Source: Ramlibacter terrae (GTDB lineage: Bacteria > Pseudomonadota > Gammaproteobacteria > Burkholderiales > Burkholderiaceae_C). From it: a stretch of DNA of 64,000 nucleotides. Of this stretch, positions 52,344-63,418 are shown piece by piece (positions within the stretch are counted from its first letter, which is position 1; each line of letters opens with the position of its first letter). The notes beneath the pieces were generated by a model that was given only the letters and a program-made list of their open reading frames with translations, made no database searches and had not been told where the DNA came from. The position numbers and the translations under genes are program-made. The DNA lies in assembly GCA_013127575.1 (NCBI GenBank), contig CP053418.1, positions 3,844,001 to 3,908,000 of the forward strand, read 5' to 3'.

Positions 52344-54332
52344 AGATCCGCAAGGAACTCTGGTTCGGCTTCATCCTGATGGCCATCATCATCTGGCCGC
52401 GCTCACCATGCTGGTGAGCGTGGAGAGGATCGAGCGCGGCCACATCGGGCTGCTGATGCTGTCGCTGGTGGTCGTGGCGATCATGCTCGGCTTCCCCACC
52501 GCCTTCACGCTGATGGGCATGGGGATGATCTTCACTGGCTCGCCTATGAGCGGAACACGACGCACACGCTCGACCTCATGGTGCAGGCGGCGTTCAAGAC
52601 CATGGGCAACGACGTGCTCATCTCGATCCCGCTGTTCGTGTTCATGGGCTACCTGGTCGAGCGCGCCAACCTGATCGAGAAGCTGTTCCGCAGCTTGCAC
52701 TGGCGATGGCGCGCCTGCCCGGGGCGCTGGCCGTGGCGACGCTGGTCACCTGCGCGGTGTTCGCGACGGCCACCGGCATCGTCGGCGCCGTCGTCACGCT
52801 GATGGGCCTGCTGGCGCTGCCGGCGATGCTGCGCGCGGGCTACAGCGTGCAGCTGTCCGCCGGCGCCATCACGGCCGGGGTTGCCGGGCATCCTGATCCC
52901 GCCGTCGGTGCTGCTGATCGTCTACGGCGCGACGGCCGGCGTGTCGGTGGTGCAGCTCTATGCCGGCGCGTTCTTCCCCGGCCTGATGCTGGCCGGCCTG
53001 TACATCCTGTACGTGATCATCATCGCCAAGCTGAAGCCGGCGATGGCGCCGCCGCTGGCGCCCGAGGACCGCATGGTCCCGCTGCCGTCAGGCACGGTGA
53101 AGATCGGCGGAACGCAGAACCAGCACGCGATCCCCGCGCTGCTGGGCGCGCTCAAGGGCCGCAACAACCAGGACGTGTCCACCGGCTACCTGCTGCGCCA
53201 GCTGTTCGTGGTGTTCCTGCCGCTGCTGGTGTTCGTGTTCTTCGTGCTCTTCAGCTACCGCTCGGTGACCGAGCCGCTGGTGAAGGAAGCCGGCGTCGAA
53301 GGCCTCACGCGCATGGGCGAAACCAGCCAGAGCGCCGAGCCCGCCGCCGGTGGCTGGCCGAGCCGCCGGCCTCCGGCGGACTCGCCGAGCCGCCCTCTTC
53401 CGGCGGATTGGCCGAGCCGCCCGCGTCGGGCGGACTGGCGGAGCCGCCGGCCGAGCCGGCCGCCAGCGCGCCCGCGGCGTCGGTGCAGGAGCCGCCGGCG
53501 GCCGCCCCGCGGCTTCGGCCGCAGCACCGGCGGCCGTGGCCGAACCCGCCGCCGCGGCGGAAGTCGGCGAAGTCCGCGACGCGCCGCGCGGCTGGTGGAT
53601 CACGGTGGCGATCTTCGCGATCCTGCTGGCGATCTACTACGCGCTGCTGAGCTTCGGCCGGCTGGAGATCTTCAAGATGCTCCTGACCAGCTTCTTCCCG
53701 CTGGTGATCCTGATCATGTCGGTGCTCGGGTCGATCGTGATGGGGCTCGCAACGCCCACAGAGGCCGCCGCGGTGGGCGCGCTGGGCGGCTTCCTGCTCG
53801 CCATCGCGTACCGGCAGCTCACCTTCTCGGTGGTCAAGGAGAGCGTGTTCCTCACCGCCAAGACGTCCGCGATGGTCTGCTGGCTGTTCGTCGGCTCCGC
53901 GATCTTCTCGGCCGCGTTCGCGCTGCTGGGCGGGCAGGAGCTGGTGGAGCGCTGGGTGCTGTCGATGAACCTGACGCAGGTGCAGTTCCTGCTGCTCTCG
54001 CAGGTGATCATCTTCATCCTCGGCTGGCCGCTGGAATGGACCGAGATCATCGTGATCTTCATGCCGATCTTCGTGCCGCTGCTGCCCAAGTTCGGCGTCG
54101 ACCCGCTGTTCTTCGGCCTGCTGGTCGCGCTGAACCTGCAGACGGCCTTCCTGTCGCCGCCGGTCGCGATGGCCGCGTTCTACCTGAAGGGCGTGAGCCC
54201 GCCGCACGTGTCGCTCAACCAGATCTTCCCGGGCATGCTGCCGTTCATGGCGATCCGGTGCTGGCGATCTTCCTGCTGTACATGTTCCCGCAGATCGGCC
54301 TCTGGCTGCCGTCGGTGCTGTACTCCAACTGA
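52340..54332 (+). CDS. TRAP transporter large permease, DctM family, with repeat insert
   Basis: About 665 residues, far longer than the usual 430. DctM motifs are GFPTAFTLMGMGMIF, LISIPLFVFMGYLVERANL, GGCLGILIPPSVLLIVYG (after repair) and, late, GSIVMGLATPTEAAAVGALG, MVCWLFVGSAIFSAAF and FLSPPVAMAAFYLKGV. Between the two halves is an insert of about 85 residues rich in Ala, Pro and Glu with a 9-residue tandem repeat (LAEPPASGG, 53354-53458). Slips near 52398, 52534, 52703, 52882, 53354, 53505 and 54257. Forms a sodium-dependent solute channel with DctQ. Confidence 0.9.
53354..53458 (+). repeat. 27-bp in-frame tandem repeat
   Basis: Three full and one partial 27-base units encode LAEPPASGG, LAEPPSSGG, LAEPPASGG and LAEPPAEP within the large TRAP permease. 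Codon use differs between units (ctg/ctc/ttg; ggc/gga), so the repeat is not a very recent duplication. Confidence 0.9.
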
Positions 54333-54352
54333 GCGCCCGCCCATCCAAGAAG

Positions 54353-54374
54353 GCCGCCTCCGGGCGGCTTTTTC
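54353..54374 (+). terminator. terminator after the TRAP operon
   Basis: GCCGCC (54353-54358) pairs with GGCGGC (54363-54368) around a TCCG loop, followed by TTTTTCTTT. It separates the TRAP genes from icmF. Confidence 0.9.
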
Positions 54375-54386
54375 TTTGGGGTTTCG

Positions 54387-54408
54387 TTGACGTTGACGTA
54401 AACGTCAA
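54387..54408. promoter_or_regulatory. TTGACG repeat upstream of icmF
   Basis: Two tandem TTGACG copies (54387 and 54393) are followed by TAAA and CGTCAA, so the second copy forms a 6-4-6 inverted repeat (54393-54408). It lies 27 bases before the icmF ATG. It resembles operators of MerR/TetR regulators of acyl-CoA and branched-chain amino acid breakdown (LiuR/FadR-like), but the regulator is not encoded here; it may also serve as a -35 region. Confidence 0.5.
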
Positions 54409-54434
54409 TTAGGCTTCGGGGTCTGGAGACCTGC

Positions 54435-57400
54435 ATGACCGACCTGTCCGCCGAATACAAGGCCCTCGCCAACTACCGCCCCACGCACAAGGTGCGCTTC
54501 GTCACGGCGGCCAGCCTGTTCGACGGCCACGACGCCGCCATCAACATCATGCGGCGCATCCTCCAGTCCATGGGCGCCGAGGTGATCCACGGGCCACAAC
54601 CGAAGCGTGGACGAGGTCGTCACCGCCGCCCTGCAGGAAGACGTGCAGGGCATCGCGGTCAGCTCCTACCGGGGCGGCCACGTCGAATACTTCAAGTACA
54701 TGATCGACCTGCTGCGCGAGCGCGGCGGCGCGCACATCCGGTGTTCGGCGGCGGCGGCGGCGTGATCGTTCCGGCCGAGATCCGCGAGCTGCACGAGTAC
54801 GGCGTGACGCGCATCTACAGCCCCGAGGACGGCCAGCGCATGGGCCTGCCCGGAATGATCGGCGAGATGGTGATGCGCTGCGACCAGGACCTGACCGGCC
54901 ATGCGCCCCAGGCGCTGGCGGCGATCGAGGGCCACGCCGAAGCCAACTGGCGCGCGCTGGCGCAGCTGGTGACCGCGCTGGAGAACGGCGGCGCCGACGA
55001 CGGCATCGTCGACGCGCTGCGCAAGGAAGCCGCCGGCAGGCGCGTCCCGGTGCTGGGCATCACCGGCACCGGTGGCGCCGGCAAGTCGTCGCTGACCGAC
55101 GAACTCATTCGCCGCCTGCGGCTCGACCAGAGGACAGCCTGCGCGTGGCCGTCATCTCCATCGACCCGTCGCGCCGCAAGAGCGGCGGCGCCCTGCTCGG
55201 CGACCGCATCCGCATGAACGCGATCCAGCCGTGGCGCAACGGCCAGCGCGTGTACATGCGCTCGCTGGCCACGCGCGACTTCGGCAGCGAGATTTCGGCG
55301 GCCCTGCCCGACGTGCTGGCCGCTTGCAAGGTGGCGGGATTCGACCTCGTGATCGTCGAGACCTCCGGCATCGGCCAGGGCGACGCCGCCATCGTGCCGC
55401 ACGTCGACGTGCCGATGTACGTGATGACGCCGGAGTTCGGCGCGGCCAGCCAGCTCGAGAAGATCGACATGCTCGATTTCGCCGAGTTCGTGGCCATCAA
55501 CAAGTTCGACCGCAAGGGCGCCGCGGATGCGCTGCGCGACGTCGCCAAGCAGGTCCAGCGCAACAAGGAAGCCCGGGGCACGAAGACCGAGGACATGCCG
55601 GTGTTCGGCACGATGGCCGCGCGCTTCAACGACGATGGCGTGACGGCGCTGTACCAGGCGCTCAAGCCGCGGCTGGCCGAACTCGGCCTGCCGCTGCGCG
55701 AAGGCCGCCTGCCCGCCGTGCAGGTGCGCCACAGCTCCAACCAGTCGCCGGTGGTGCCGGCGCAGCGCACGCGCTACCGGCGGAGATCACCGATACCGTG
55801 CGCGGCTACAAGAAGCGCGCGCGGGCCCGGGCGCAACTCGCGCGCGAGATCCAGCAGCTCAAGGAAGCCGCGCGGATGCTCAAGGAAGAAAAGCCGGGCC
55901 GCGCCCCCGCCGCCGAAGCCACGCTCGACCTCGCCGGCCAGCGCAAGGCCCGCATGGACAAGGACGCCCTGCACCTGCTGCAGCAGTGGCCCGACATGCA
56001 GAAGGCCTACGCGGGCGACGAGTACGTGGTGAAGATCCGCGACCGCGAGATCCGCACGGCGCTGACGACGAAGTCGCTCTCGGGCACGACGATCCGCAAG
56101 GTCGCCCTGCCGCAATACGAAGACCACGGCGAAGTGCTGAAGTGGCTGATGCTGGAGAACGTCCCGGGCAGCTTCCCCTACACCGCCGGCACCTTCGCCT
56201 TCAAGCGCGAAGGCGAGGACCCGACCCGCATGTTCGCCGGCGAAGGCGACGCCTTCCGCACCAACAAGCGCTTCAAGCTGCTGTCGGCCAACATGCCGGC
56301 CAAGCGGCTCTCCACCGCGTTCGACTCGGTCACCCTGTACGGCAACGACCCCGACCCCCGGCCCGACATCTACGGCAAGGTCGGCAACTCCGGCGTGTCG
56401 ATCGCCACGCTCGACGACATGAAGGTGCTGTACTCGGGCTTCGACCTGTGCGACCCGGCGACGTCGGTGTCGATGACCATCAACGGCCCGGCGCCCAGCA
56501 TCCTGGCGATGTTCATGAACACCGCCATCGACCAGCAGCTGGAGAAGTTCGCCGCCGACAACGGCCGCGAACCCACGGACACCGAAGCCGCGAAGATCCG
56601 CGAATGGGTGCTGGCCAACGTGCGCGGCACCGTGCAGGCCGACATCCTGAAGGAAGACCGGGGGCAGAACACCTGCATCTTCTCGACCGAGTTCTCGCTC
56701 AAGGTGATGGGCGATATCGCGCAGTACTTCGTGCACCACGACGTGCGCAACTTCTACTCGGTGTCGATCTCCGGGTACCACATCGCCGAGGCCGGGGCCA
56801 ACCCGATCTCGCAGCTCGCCTTCACCCTGTCGAACGGCTTCACCTTCGTCGAGGCTTACCTCGCGCGCGGGATGCACGTGGACGACTTCGCGCCCAACCT
56901 GTCGTTCTTCTTCTCCAACGGCATGGACCCGGAATACACGGTGCTCGGCCGCGTGGCCCGCCGGATCTGGGCGGTGGCGATGAAGGAGAAGTACGGCGCC
57001 AACGAGCGCAGCCAGAAGCTCAAGTACCACGTGCAGACCTCGGGCCGCAGCCTGCACGCGCAGGAGATCCAGTTCAACGACATCCGCACGACGCTGCAGG
57101 CGCTGATCGCGGTGTACGACAACTGCAACTCGCTGCATACCAACGCCTTCGACGAGGCGATCACCACGCCGACCGAAGATTCGGTGCGGCGCGCCATGGC
57201 GATCCAGCTCATCATCAACCGCGAGTGGGGCCTGGCGAAGAACGAGAACCCGAACCGGGGCGCCTTCATCATCGACGAGCTGACCGAGCTGGTCGAAGAG
57301 GCGGTGCTGGCCGAGTTCGAGCGCATCGCCGAGCGCGGCGGCGTGCTGGGCGCGATGGAGACCGGCTACCAGCGCGGCCGCATCCAGGACGAGAGCATGC

Positions 57401-57723
57401 ACTACGAGATGCTCAAGCACACCGGCGAGCTGCCGATCGTCGGCGTCAACACCTTCCGCAATCCGCATGGCGACGCCGTGCTCGACAAGCTCGAGCTGGC
57501 CCGCTCGACCGACGACGAGAAGCAGGGGCAGCTGCAGCGCCTGCGCGACTTCCACCAGCGCAACGCCGGCGATGCCCCGGCCATGCTCCAGCGCTTGCAG
57601 CAGGCGGTGATCGAGGACCGCAACGTGTTCGAAGTCCTGATGGACGCCGTGCGGGTCTGCTCGCTGGGCCAGATCACGAGTGCACTCTTCGAGGTGGGCG
57701 GGCAGTACCGGCGCAACATGTAG
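54435..57723 (+). CDS. icmF: fused isobutyryl-CoA mutase
   Basis: Adenosylcobalamin-dependent interconversion of isobutyryl-CoA and n-butyryl-CoA. Order: B12-binding domain ([20 protein letters not shown], with the lower-ligand His), a G-protein chaperone domain with [16 protein letters not shown] and the G4-like [10 protein letters not shown], a linker, then the substrate-binding barrel ([47 protein letters not shown]). About 1096 residues, the normal IcmF size. Slips near 54593, 54740, 55128 and 55781 at CCWGG. An upstream TTGACG repeat may bind its regulator. Confidence 0.95.
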
Positions 57724-57960
57724 TCCCCTTCCGCCGCCGGAGTCAGGCTTCTGACAGCGGGTCCCCGGACCCGCGCAAGCTCCTGATTCCATAGCGAACC
57801 GCCGCCCGGAATGTCGCCGGCGCGACGGTCCGCGGCCGCCGCACGCAAAACTACTTAGGGTCCAACCCACTACTGCGCCGCAGCACGGCTCCCTATATTC
57901 GCGTTCTCGATGCGGGGACGCCGTCCCCGCCGCCACGCCACGCCACGCCGGAGGGAGACT
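57724..57960. other. 237-bp gap between icmF and the ABC transporter operon
   Basis: Contains two small hairpins after icmF: GTCAG/CTGAC (57742-57755) and a perfect 8-bp stem GCGGGTCC/GGACCCGC (57757-57774), neither with a T-tract. Farther on, 57840-57900 is AT-richer and probably carries the livG promoter, and a GGAGGGAG ribosome-binding site precedes the TTG start. No gene is seen. Confidence 0.5.
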
Positions 57961-58732
57961 TTGTCCACTGAGTACATCCCGGAAACCCGGGGCCTGACCA
58001 AGGAGTTCAAGGGCTTCGTGGCAGTCAACAACGTGGACCTCAAGGTTCGGCGCGGCGACATCCACGCGCTGATCGGCCCCAACGGCGCCGGCAAGACGAC
58101 CTTCTTCAACCTGCTCACCAAGTTCCTGCCGCCCACCCGCGGCACGATCACCTACCCGGGCACCGACATCACCCACGAGCGGCCGGCGCAGACCGCGCGC
58201 CGCGGCATCGTCCGCTCGTTCCAGATCTCGGCCGTGTTCCCGCACCTGACCGCGCTCGAGAACGTGCGCGCCGCGCTGCAGCGCAACCTGGGGACTTCGT
58301 TCCACTTCTGGAAGCCCGAGAGCTCCCTCTACGGCCTGCACGACCGCGCCTTCGAGCTGCTGCAGACGGTCGACCTGCAGGACTTCGCGGACGAACTCAC
58401 CGTGAACCTGCCCTACGGCCGCAAGCGCGCGCTGGAACTGGCGACCACGATGGCGCTGGAACCCGACCTGATGCTGCTCGACGAGCCCACGCAGGGCATG
58501 GGCCACGAAGACGTCGACCGCGTCACGCAGCTGATCAAGAAGGTGTCGGCCGGGCCCGATCCTGATGGTCGAACACAACATGAACGTCGTCTCCACCATC
58601 GCCGACCGCATCACGGTGCTGCAGCGCGGCGCGGTCATCGCCGACGGCCCCTACGCCGAAGTGTCCAAGGACCCGCAGGTGATCGAAGCCTACATGGGCT
58701 CGGCCGACACCGAACTCGTGGGAGCGCACTGA
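57961..58732 (+). CDS. livG: branched-chain-type ABC transporter ATPase LivG
   Basis: About 257 residues. The TTG start follows GGAGGGAG at a proper distance. Walker A is GPNGAGKTTFFNLLT, the signature is in LPYGRKRALELATTMALEP, and Walker B is LMLLDEPTQGMGHED. A slip near 58556 interrupts before ILMVEHNMNVVSTIADRITVL. Overlaps livF by one base (TGATG). Partner subunits follow, so this is a high-affinity uptake system; the substrate is unknown. Confidence 0.93.
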
Positions 58733-59438
58733 TGGCCGCGCAAGACACCCTTTCCATCGAGAACCTGCACGCCTGGTACGGCGAGTCGCACGTGCTGCAC
58801 GGCGTGAACATGCGCGTGGCCGAAGGCGAAGTCGTGGCGCTGCTCGGGCGCAACGGCGCCGGGCGGACCACCACGATGCGCGCGATCGTCGGCCTGACCG
58901 GCAGCCGCAAGGGCTCGATCCGCATCCGCGGCGAGGAAGCCGTCAAGCTGCCGCCGCACCGCATCGCGCGCCGGGCGTGGGCTACTGCCCCGAGGAACGC
59001 GGGATCTTCGCCAGCCTTTCGGCCGAAGAAAACCTGATGCTGCCGCCGACGCTGGCCAGCGGCGGCATGAGCGTGGCCGACATCTACGAGATGTTCCCGA
59101 ACCTGAAGGAACGCGCGAACAGCCCCGGCACGCGCCTGTCCGGCGGCGAACAGCAGATGCTCGCCGTGGCCCGCATCCTGCGCACCGGCGCCCGCCTGCT
59201 GCTGCTCGACGAGATCTCCGAAGGCCTGGCGCCGGTGATCGTGCAGAAGCTCGCCGAGACCATCCGCACCCTGAAGTCCAAGGGCTACACGATCGTGCTG
59301 GTGGAGCAGAACTTCCGCTTCGCGGCGCCGCTCGCCGACCGCTTCTACGTGATGGAGCACGGCAAGATCGTCAAGGAATTCGCCCAGCACGAGCTGCGCG
59401 CGAACATGGGGATGCTGCAGGAATACCCGGGCGTCTGA
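58732..59438 (+). CDS. livF: branched-chain-type ABC transporter ATPase LivF
   Basis: About 235 residues. The Walker A motif reads GRNGAGRTTTMRAIVG, with Arg in place of the usual Lys, a variant I believe recurs in betaproteobacterial LivF proteins. The signature is TRLSGGEQQMLAVARILRTG and Walker B LLLLDEISEGLAPV, then LVEQNFRFA. A slip near 58973 (CGCCAGGGC read as CGCCGGGC). Pairs with LivG. Confidence 0.93.
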
Positions 59439-59484
59439 CAGAACGCAACCCACAACAGCTTTTCACACGAAGGAGACCCCTGTC

Positions 59485-60685
59485 ATGAAACTCAAGACCC
59501 TCGCAGCGGCCATGGCCGTCGGCCTCGCGGCCCTCAGCGCCGGCGCCCAGCAGCAGACCGGCCCCGTGCGCATCGGTTTCATCACCGACATGGCCAGCCT
59601 GTACGCCGACATCGACGGCCCCGCGGGCGCCGAGATGATCAAGTGGGCCGTGCAGGACTTCGGCGGCAAGGTGCTGGACCGCCCGATCGAAGTGCTGACC
59701 GCCGACCACCAGAACAAGGCCGACGTCGCCGCCTCCAAGGCGCGCGAGTGGATCGACAGCCAGAACCTGGCCATGCTGCTGGGCGGCACGAGCTCGGGCA
59801 CCAACCGGCCATGGCCGGCATCGCCAAGGAGAAGAAGCGTCCCTTCATCTCCATCGGCGCCGGCTCCGCCCGCCTGAGCAACGAGGACTGCACCCCGTAC
59901 ACCGTGCACTACGCCTACGACACCGTGGCCCTGGCCAAGGTGGGCGGCAGCGCGCTGGTGAAGGCCGGCGCCAAGAAGTGGTACTTCCTGACCGCCGACT
60001 ACGCTTTCGGCCACTCGCTCGAGGCTGACTCGTCGACGGTCGTCAAGGCCAACGGCGGCAGCGTGGTGGGCTCCGTGCGCCACCCGCTGAACGCTTCCGA
60101 CTTCTCCTCGTTCCTGCTGCAGGCGCAAGGCTCCAAGGCCGACATCCGGGCATGGCCAACGCCGGCGGCGACTTCGTCAACGCGATGAAGGCGGCCAAGG
60201 AATTCGGCATCACCAAGAGCATGAAGGTCGCGGGCCTGCTGGTGTTCATCAACGACGTGCACTCGATCGGCGTCGCCAACGCGGAAGGCCTGCAGGTCGC
60301 CGACAGCTGGTACTGGAACCAGGACGACGAGTCGCGCAAGTTCGCCAAGCGCTTCTTCGACAAGTACAAGCGCATGCCTTCGTCGCTGCAGGCCGCCGAC
60401 TACTCGGCGACCATGAACTACCTGAAGGCCGTGCAGAAGGTCGGCTCGACCGACGGCGACAAGGTGATGGCCGAACTCAAGTCGATGAAGTTCAACGACT
60501 TCTATCACAAGAACGCCAGCATCCGCGCCGACGGCCGCATGATCCACGACATGTACCTGTACCAGGTCAAGAGCGCCAAGGAGTCGACCACGCCGTGGGA
60601 CTACTACAAGCTCGTGGCGAAGGTGCCCGGCGACCAGGCCTTCACGACCGTCGCCGAAAGCAAGTGCTCCCTGCTGAAGAAGTAA
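59485..60685 (+). CDS. ABC transporter periplasmic substrate-binding protein, Leu/Ile/Val-like family
   Basis: About 401 residues with a signal peptide (MKLKTLAAAMAVGLAALSAGA). The fold is that of type I periplasmic binding proteins: VRIGFITDMASLYADIDGP, LLGGTSSGTNLAMAGIAKEK and KKWYFLTADYAFGHSLEAD. Slips near 59808 (CCTGGCC) and 60147 (CCTGGGC). AAGGAG ribosome-binding site. The ligand may be an amino acid, amide or aromatic acid; it cannot be told from sequence. Lies between livF and livH. Confidence 0.88.
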
Positions 60686-60760
60686 GCTGAAACCGCCCGG
60701 CGCGTGCCACGCGCGCGCCGGGCCCCACAACCACAACGACCCGCAGGCGCACCGCCCTCC

Positions 60761-61644
60761 ATGGAAATCTTCGGCATTCCCCACCAGGCCTTTCTCGGCC
60801 AGCTGATGCTGGGGCTGGTCAATGGCGCGTTCTATGCCATGCTCAGCCTCGGCCTCGCCGTCATCTTCGGGCTGCTGGACATCGTCAACTTCGCGCACGG
60901 CGCGCTGTACATGGTGGGCGCCTTCTTCGCCTACATCATGCTCGACACGGGGCGTCAACTTCTGGTTGGCCCTCGTCCGGCGGCGCCGCTCCTCGTCGGC
61001 GTGCTCGGCGTGGTGATCGAACGCCTCTTCCTCAAGCGCCTGTACGGACTCGACCCGCTGTACGGACTGCTCCTCACCTTCGGGCTCTCGCTGATCCTGG
61101 AAGGCGTGTTCCGCGAGCGCTACGGCGTCTCCGGCCAGTCGTACCCGGTGCCCGAGCTGCTGGCGGGCGCCACCAACCTCGGCTTCATGGTGCTGCCGAA
61201 CTACCGCGCCTTCGTGGTGGTCGCGTCGCTCGTGGTCTGCTGGCCACGTGGTTCCTGATCGAACGCACCCGCCTCGGCGCCTACCTGCGCGCCGGCACCG
61301 AGAACGCCAAGCTGGTTCAGGCCTTCGGCGTCAACGTGCCGCTGATGGTCATGCTCACCTACGGCGCCGGGGCCGCGCTCGCCGGCATGGCCGGCGTGCT
61401 GGCCGCGCCGATCATCCGGTCACGCCCCTGATGGGCTCCAACCTGATCATCGTGGTGTTCGCGGTCGTCGTGATCGGCGGGATGGGCTCGATCCTCGGCT
61501 CCGTCGTCACCGGCCTCGGCCTCGGCGTGGTCGAAGGCCTCACCCGCGTGTTCTCCCCCCGAAGCCTCCAACGTGGTGGTGTTCGTCATCATGGCCATCG
61601 TGCTGATGCTGCGTCCCGCCGGCCTGTTCGGGAAGGAAGCCTGA
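60761..61644 (+). CDS. livH: branched-chain-type ABC transporter permease LivH
   Basis: About 295 residues and eight helices. Typical start EIFGIPHQAFLGQLMLGLVNG and FGLLDIVNFAHGALYMVGAF; EAA-like loop GAYLRAGTENAKLVQAFGVN. Slips near 60951 (G-run), 60977 and 61241 (CCTGG), 61419 (CCAGG) and 61556 (C-run). LivM starts 1 base after its stop. Confidence 0.92.
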
Positions 61645-61645
61645 T

Positions 61646-62629
61646 ATGTCGTCTCCTTCGTCCACCGCCGCCGCGCGCCCGGCCGGGCCCGGCAAGGCCG
61701 TGCGCATCACCTACCCGGCGCTGCTGGCGCTGGCGCTCGCCGCGCCCTTCATCGGGCTGTACCCGGTGTTCGTGATGAAGCTGCTCTGCTTCGCGCTGTT
61801 CGCCGCCGCCTTCAACCTGCTGCTCGGGTTCACCGGCCTGCTGTCGTTCGGCCATGCGGCGTTCTTCGGCTCCGCCGCGTACGTGACCGGCTGGGTCATC
61901 AAGGCGCAGGGCTTCTCGCCGGAGCTCGGCATCCTCGCCGGCGTCGCCTCCGCCGCGCTGCTCGGCCTGCTGTTCGGCCTGGTGGCGATCCGACGGCAGG
62001 GCATCTACTTCGCGATGATCACGCTGGCGCTGGCGCAGATGGTGTACTTCATCTGCCTGCAGGCGCCCTTCACGGGCGGCGAGGACGGCCTGCAGGGCGT
62101 GCCGCGCGGCAACCTGTTCGGCGTGCTGCCGCTGATGGACGACACCGTCACGTACTACGTGGTGCTGGCGATCTTCGTGGCCTGCTTCCGGGCATCCTGC
62201 GCATCGTCACCTCGCCCTTCGGCCGGTGCTCAAGATGATCCGCGAGAACGAACCCCGCGCCGTCTCGCTCGGCTACGAGGTCGATCGCTACAAGCTGCTG
62301 GCCTTCGTGCTGTCGGCCTCGCTGGCCGGCACGGCCGGCGGCCTGAAGACGGTGGTGATGAAGTTCGCCACGCTGTCCGACGTGCACTGGTCGATGTCCG
62401 GCGAAGTGATCCTGATGAGCCTGCTGGGCGGCGTCGGCACTTTCATGGGCCCGATCCTCGGCGCGGGCATCGTCATCGCGCTGCAGAACATGCTGGCCGA
62501 CAAGGTGGGCGCCGGGTGACGGTGATCATCGGCGCGATCTTCGTGGTCTGCGTGCTGGCGTTCCGCAAGGGCGTGATCGGCGAGCTGCTCGCCTGGCGCG
62601 ACCGCCGCAAGGCAAGGGGCACGGCATGA
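61646..62629 (+). CDS. livM: branched-chain-type ABC transporter permease LivM
   Basis: About 328 residues and ten helices. Recognisable stretches are FNLLLGFTGLLSFGHAAFFG, GIYFAMITLALAQMVYFI, KMIRENEPRAVSLGYEVDRYK and GTFMGPILGAGIVIALQN. Slips near 62190, 62225 and 62515, all at CCWGG. Overlaps the dehydrogenase gene by ATGA. Confidence 0.92.
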   Translation: MSSPSSTAAARPAGPGKAVRITYPALLALALAAPFIGLYPVFVMKLLCFALFAAAFNLLLGFTGLLSFGHAAFFGSAAYVTGWVIKAQGFSPELGILAGVASAALLGLLFGLVAIRRQGIYFAMITLALAQMVYFICLQAPFTGGEDGLQGVPRGNLFGVLPLMDDTVTYYVVLAIFVACFRASCASSPRPSAGAQDDPRERTPRRLARLRGRSLQAAGLRAVGLAGRHGRRPEDGGDEVRHAVRRALVDVRRSDPDEPAGRRRHFHGPDPRRGHRHRAAEHAGRQGGRRVTVIIGAIFVVCVLAFRKGVIGELLAWRDRRKARGTA

Positions 62630-63405
62630 GCGACCTCTTCTCGCTGCAAGGGCGCGTGGCGCTCGTCACCGGCGGTTCGCGGGGCATCGGCCGCATGATC
62701 GCGGCCGGCTTCCTGCGCCAGGGCGCCAAGGTCTACATCTCCGCGCGCAAGGCAGCCGCCTGCGACGCCGCGGCTGCCGAACTGGCGTCGCTCGGCAGCT
62801 GCATCTCGCTGCCGGCCGACGTCTCCAGCGTCGATGGCGCCCGCGCCCTCGCCGCGGAGATCGCGGCGCGCGAGCCCGCGCTCGACATCCTCGTCAACAA
62901 CGCCGGCGCTGCTGGGGCGAGCCGTTCGAGACGTTCCCCGAAGGTGGCTGGGACAAGGTGGTCGACCTGAACATGAAGACGCCGTTCTTCCTGACGCAAG
63001 CGCTGCACGGCGCGCTGAAGGCCGGCGCGAAGCGGCAGCCGGCCAAGGTGATCAACATCGCATCGATCGACGGCATCAGCGTGAATCCGTGGGAGACCTA
63101 CTCCTATGCCGCCAGCAAGGCCGGCCTGATCCACCTGACCCGGCGGATGGCGCTGCGGCTGGCGCAGGACGGCATCGTGGTGAGCGGCATCGCGCCGGGC
63201 GCGTTCGCGTCCGAGATGAACAAGCAGGCGCGGGACCATGCCGACGAAGTCGCGCAGCGCGTGCCCGTGGGCCGCATCGGCGACGACGACGACATGGCGG
63301 GCGCGGCGATCTTCGGCGGCGTCGCGCGCCGGCGACTACGTGGTCGGCGAGACCATCGTGGTGGATGGCGGGGTCATGCTGGGGCGCGGCGAATCGCCTT
63401 CGTAG
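62626..63405 (+). CDS. short-chain dehydrogenase/reductase
   Basis: About 259 residues. Rossmann glycine motif VALVTGGSRGIGRMIA, NNAG motif DILVNNAGAAWG, catalytic Ser in INIASIDGISVNPWETY and YxxxK in YSYAASKAGLIHL. Slips near 62910 and 63318. NAD(P)H specificity likely NADP(H), judged from the Arg in ISARKAAAC. Translationally coupled to livM, so it may act on the imported compound. Confidence 0.88.
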
Positions 63406-63418
63406 GCCCCGCGCGAGG

